DNA of 9,531 nucleotides, taken from NCBI GenBank assembly GCA_019752245.1, contig JAIEMH010000203.1, forward strand, positions 1-9,531. The letters run 5' to 3'. This DNA comes from Flavobacteriaceae bacterium (GTDB lineage Bacteria; Bacteroidota; Bacteroidia; Flavobacteriales; Flavobacteriaceae). Below the pieces are notes generated by a model, which did no database searches, was not told where the DNA came from, and saw only the letters and a program-made list of their open reading frames with translations. Positions 6,502-9,531 of this stretch are shown piece after piece. The position numbers and the translations under genes are program-made. The first letter of the stretch is position 1, and each line of letters begins with the position of its first letter.

Positions 6502-7589
6502 AGGATTCCTTTTGTGCTTGGTATGCCGTTTGTTCCGTCTTTTTGAACTGCCATTTTTATTGCTTTTGCAAAGGCTTTAAAAATGGATTCTATTTTGTGG
6601 TGCTCGTTTTCGCCTTCACTTTTGATGTTTAAATTGCATTTGGCGCCATCACAAAACGATTTAAAAAAGTGTGAAAACATTTCGGTTGGCATTTCTCCAA
6701 TTTTTTCTCTGCTGAATTTTGCATCCCAAACCAACCACGATCGACCGCCAAAATCTATGGCAACTTGCGACAAACAATCGTCCATTGGCAATAAAAAACC
6801 GTAACGAGTAATGCCTTTTTTAGAACCCAAAGCTTGTGCAAAAACGTCGCCTAAAGCAATTCCGACATCTTCAATGGTGTGGTGTTCGTCAACATACAAA
6901 TCGCCATTTACATTAATGTTCAAATCGATGTTTCCGTGTTTGGCAATTTGGTCTAACATGTGATCAAAAAACCCTAAACCAGTGCTGATGTTGCTTTTTC
7001 CGCTTCCATCTAAATTTATTTCGACTGCAATTTCGGTTTCTTTTGTCTTGCGGATAAGTTTTCCAACTCGAGGTTGCTCTTTTAAAAATTGATAAATGGT
7101 TTCCCAAGATGTCGTTGATAAAGTAGCTCGTTCATTTGCTGAAGCAGAAATAAAAATTGATTGACTTCCTAAGTTTTCTGCGAGTTGAATATCAGTAACT
7201 CTATCTCCAATTACGAAGGAATTTTTTAAATCGTAATTACCTTTAATGTACTGTTGCAATAAAGCAGTTCCGGGTTTTCTTGTTGGCAAATTTTGCTTTG
7301 GAAACGAAACGTCAATAATAACATCCGAAAATTGAATTCCTTCGTTTTCAAATGCTTTCATCATTTTATTTTGTGCTGGCCAAAACGTGTTTTCAGGAAA
7401 CGAATCGGTTCCCATTCCGTCTTGATTGGTTACCATGACCAACTCATAATCGAGTTCTTTAGCGATTCGTGATAAATACTGAAAAACCTGTGGATAAAAC
7501 TCCAATTTTTCCAAACTATCGACTTGATAATCGATTGGTGGCTCGATGATTAACGTGCCATCTCTGTCTATAAATAAAACTTTTTTCAT
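6498..7589 (-). CDS. hisB: Bifunctional histidinol-phosphatase / imidazoleglycerol-phosphate dehydratase HisB
   Basis: The 363-residue fusion covers two non-consecutive steps: dehydration of imidazole-glycerol phosphate, and dephosphorylation of histidinol phosphate. The N-terminal HAD phosphatase (about 1-165) shows DRDGT (8-12, nucleophile Asp 8 and acid/base Asp 10), VTNQDGMG (53-60), RKPGT (104-108, Lys 105) and GDRVTDIQLAENLGS (128-142). The C-terminal dehydratase (about 175-363) has GLGFFDHMLDQIAKHG (204-219), DEHHTIEDVGIALG (234-247), DFGGRSWLVWDA (279-290) and EHHKIESIFKAFAKAI (329-344), the paired metal-binding HHxxE repeats. The four Zn-binding Cys/His positions of the E. coli phosphatase loop appear replaced here (Asp 93, Ser 95, Leu 101, Thr 103); see findings. 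Start and stop each overlap the neighbouring gene by 4 bases. Confidence 0.97.
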   Translation of the reverse strand: MKKVLFIDRDGTLIIEPPIDYQVDSLEKLEFYPQVFQYLSRIAKELDYELVMVTNQDGMGTDSFPENTFWPAQNKMMKAFENEGIQFSDVIIDVSFPKQNLPTRKPGTALLQQYIKGNYDLKNSFVIGDRVTDIQLAENLGSQSIFISASANERATLSTTSWETIYQFLKEQPRVGKLIRKTKETEIAVEINLDGSGKSNISTGLGFFDHMLDQIAKHGNIDLNINVNGDLYVDEHHTIEDVGIALGDVFAQALGSKKGITRYGFLLPMDDCLSQVAIDFGGRSWLVWDAKFSREKIGEMPTEMFSHFFKSFCDGAKCNLNIKSEGENEHHKIESIFKAFAKAIKMAVQKDGTNGIPSTKGIL

Positions 7590-8599
7590 GATGTAACTAA
7601 TTGTAATGCGTAGACTAATTGTTGGTTTTCTCTTGGTGTTCCAATGGTAATTCGAATGGTGTTTTCAACTACCGAACTTCGATTGCGTGTAATAATTTGT
7701 TGCTCGATTAAACTGTTGTAAATGGCTGTTGCATTTTCCATTTCGACCAATAAAAAATTAGCATCTGAAGGATAAATTTTAATAACAAAATCCAATGCTA
7801 AAAGTGATTGTTTCAGCAACTCACGTTCCGATTTTATCAGTTGTACATTCGATTTAAATTCGTCATCGCTAGCTAGTGATTGTACCGCAGCTTCTTGATT
7901 CAATTGACTCACATTATAAGGCGGTTTTACCTTACTCATCACTGAAATTATAGTTTCATTTGCATAAGCAATTCCAACTCGAACTGCTGCCAAACCTCGC
8001 GCTTTACTGAAGGTTTGTGAAACAATTAAATTTGAAAATTGTTTGATTTTAGAAACTAAAGACTGTTGCTCGCTAAAGTCGATATACGCTTCGTCTAAAA
8101 ACACAATTCCATTAAAATTTTCTATGATGTATTCTAAGTTTTCTAGTGAATTTCCTGTCGGATTATTTGGCGAACACAAGTACAAAATTTTGGCATTTTG
8201 AGCTAAAATCGCTTCGGTATTCAACTGAAAATCTTCGGTTAATGGAATCGAAATTATATTTAAATTATTGATGTTCGCATACACTTCATACATGCCATAC
8301 GTTGGTGGACAAATGATGATTTGGTCTTGATTCGGTTCGCAAAAAACACGTTGGACCAAATCAATGATTTCGTCACTTCCATTACCAATTAATATGTTTT
8401 CAATTCCCACTTTTTTCTGACTGCTTAAAATTTGTTTCAAGCGCCATTGGTATGGATCAGGATATCGATTTAATTTCCCAAACGGATTTTCATTCGCATC
8501 CAAAAAGATGCCTTCATTGCTTTTGTACTCATCGCGCGCACTTGAGTAAGGCGTAAGCGAGAGAATATTTTTTCGAATTAAATTAGTGATATTATCCAT
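7586..8599 (-). CDS. hisC: Histidinol-phosphate aminotransferase HisC
   Basis: HisC transfers an amino group from glutamate to imidazole-acetol phosphate, giving L-histidinol phosphate. The 337-residue protein is a fold type I, PLP-dependent aminotransferase of the HisC class: LDANENPFG (33-41), NRYPDPY (44-50), IGNGSDEIIDL (71-81) for PLP phosphate binding, CPPTYGMYE (97-105), SPNNPTGN (143-150), FLDEAYIDF (167-175) with Asp 169 contacting the PLP ring nitrogen, and SQTFSKARGLAAVRVG (194-209) in which Lys 199 should form the Schiff base. It is slightly shorter than the commonest length of about 350 but no core motif is missing. The ATG at 8599 overlaps the hisD stop by 8 bases, and the hisC stop overlaps hisB by 4. 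A role in aromatic amino acid transamination cannot be excluded, but the operon context supports histidine. Confidence 0.97.
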   Translation of the reverse strand: MDNITNLIRKNILSLTPYSSARDEYKSNEGIFLDANENPFGKLNRYPDPYQWRLKQILSSQKKVGIENILIGNGSDEIIDLVQRVFCEPNQDQIIICPPTYGMYEVYANINNLNIISIPLTEDFQLNTEAILAQNAKILYLCSPNNPTGNSLENLEYIIENFNGIVFLDEAYIDFSEQQSLVSKIKQFSNLIVSQTFSKARGLAAVRVGIAYANETIISVMSKVKPPYNVSQLNQEAAVQSLASDDEFKSNVQLIKSERELLKQSLLALDFVIKIYPSDANFLLVEMENATAIYNSLIEQQIITRNRSSVVENTIRITIGTPRENQQLVYALQLVTS

Positions 8600-9531
8600 T
8601 TTGTAATTTTTTTAATCGGATGGAAACTGCGTTTTTGTGTGCGTCTAATTGTTCTGCAGCAGCCATAATTTCTATTGTTGGACCAAGATTTTGAATACCT
8701 TGCGATGTTAATTTTTGAATCGTAATTTTCTTTACAAAACTGTCTAACGAAACGCCACTGTAATTTTTAGCATAGCCATTGGTTGGCAAGGTGTGATTCG
8801 TTCCGCTAGCATAATCTCCAGCACTTTCACAACTGAAATTTCCGATGAAAATCGAACCAGCATTTTCAATGAATTCGATTTTATTTTCAGCATCTTCAAT
8901 AGCCAAAATTAAATGTTCTGGCGCATAAAAATTACTGAATTCTATTCCGGTTTGAATGTCTTCAAATATCAAAGCGCGACTGTTTTCTAATGCTTTCTCT
9001 ACCGTTGCTTCTCGTGGTAAAATGGCTTTCTGATTTTCGATAGCTAATGTCACTTTTGAAACAATTTCTTCTGAATTTGTAACCAAAATTACTTGACTAT
9101 CACCACCATGTTCGGCTTGCGAAAGTAAATCGGAAGCTACGAATTCTGGATCACACGTTTCGTCAGCAATTACTAATAACTCACTTGGTCCAGCTGGCAT
9201 ATCGATAGCTAATCCTAATTGTTGCGCATATTGTTTGGCAGCAGTTACGTATTGATTTCCTGGTCCGAATATTTTGGAAACTTTCGGAATTTCATCGGTT
9301 CCAAAAGTCATCGCTGCAATGGCTTGAATACCGCCAACTTTATACATTTGAGTTACACCTGTCAGTTGTGCGGCATACAAAATCGCTGGATTGATGTTGC
9401 CGTTTTTATCTGGTGGCGAACACAAAATTATGTTTTTGCAACCTGCCAATTTTGCCGGAATTGCCAACATCAAAACTGTTGAAAAAAGCGGAGCTGTTCC
9501 GCCTGGAATATAAATTCCGATAGTATCGATG
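8592..9531 (-). CDS. hisD: Histidinol dehydrogenase HisD, partial (N-terminus beyond right edge)
   Basis: HisD carries out the last two steps, oxidising L-histidinol to histidinal and then histidine with two NAD+. About 312 C-terminal residues are in the window; the full enzyme is about 430, so roughly the first 115 are missing. The frame is open to the window edge and already reads family sequence there (TIGIYIPGGTAPLFST), so the TTG at 9473 is internal and not the start. Motifs in order: KIFGPGNQYVTAAK, DMPAGPSE, DLLSQAEHGGDSQ (metal-binding Gln and His), FYAPEHL (codons near 8913-8927; the Glu-His pair is the catalytic base pair), GDYASGTNHTLPT (metal-binding Asp) and LDAHKNAV (metal-binding His). 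All known Zn ligands are present. It overlaps hisC by 8 bases. hisG would be expected upstream. Confidence 0.97.
   Translation of the reverse strand, partial: IDTIGIYIPGGTAPLFSTVLMLAIPAKLAGCKNIILCSPPDKNGNINPAILYAAQLTGVTQMYKVGGIQAIAAMTFGTDEIPKVSKIFGPGNQYVTAAKQYAQQLGLAIDMPAGPSELLVIADETCDPEFVASDLLSQAEHGGDSQVILVTNSEEIVSKVTLAIENQKAILPREATVEKALENSRALIFEDIQTGIEFSNFYAPEHLILAIEDAENKIEFIENAGSIFIGNFSCESAGDYASGTNHTLPTNGYAKNYSGVSLDSFVKKITIQKLTSQGIQNLGPTIEIMAAAEQLDAHKNAVSIRLKKLQNG

Noticed and set aside
8592..9473. hisD as a complete 293-codon gene starting at 9473.
   Set aside because: The codon there is TTG, and conserved HisD sequence continues upstream to the window edge, so the gene is cut by the window and begins outside it.

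Overview
The window carries two amino-acid biosynthesis operons, both read right to left on the minus strand. It has low GC, A-rich sequence ahead of starts instead of clear Shine-Dalgarno sites, and a TTG / TAnnTTTG-type promoter. The gene orders hisDCBHAF-IE and trpEGDC, the HisB phosphatase-dehydratase fusion and the HisI-HisE fusion add to this. Together they suggest a member of the Bacteroidota, most likely a Flavobacterium-like Flavobacteriaceae. This placement is by recognition, not by a database search.

Right part (3880-9531): the histidine operon, entered inside hisD (N-terminus beyond the right edge; hisG is presumably further upstream). It continues through hisC, hisB, hisH, hisA, hisF and hisIE. 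Every junction overlaps by 4, 7 or 8 bases, so the run is very probably one translationally coupled transcript. Apart from hisG it encodes the whole route from PRPP/ATP to histidine: HisIE, HisA and HisH/HisF build imidazole-glycerol phosphate and AICAR, HisB dehydrates it and later removes phosphate, HisC transaminates and HisD oxidises histidinol.

Middle (3647-3879): a 233-base gap between hisIE and trpE that is not empty. Read leftward it holds a Bacteroidota-type promoter, a 22-codon leader peptide gene with tandem Trp codons (residues 10-11) and a third Trp codon just before the stop, mutually exclusive RNA pairings, and a strong intrinsic terminator (perfect 10-bp stem, 4-base loop, run of eight T including the stem end) about 30 bases before trpE. 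This is the layout of a ribosome-mediated tryptophan attenuator, and it is the most interesting part of the window. The leader start lies only 8 bases past the promoter's -7 element, so the leader mRNA could be almost leaderless. No separate terminator is seen after hisIE, so the attenuator may also end, or gate, transcription coming from the his operon.

Left part (1-3646): trpE, trpG, trpD and the first 232 codons of trpC, packed with gaps of 2 and 1 bases and a 4-base overlap. They convert chorismate through anthranilate and phosphoribosyl-anthranilate towards indole-glycerol phosphate; trpF, trpB and trpA probably follow beyond the left edge. No RNA genes, mobile elements, CRISPR arrays or broken genes were seen. 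No gene-free stretch exceeds 300 bases.
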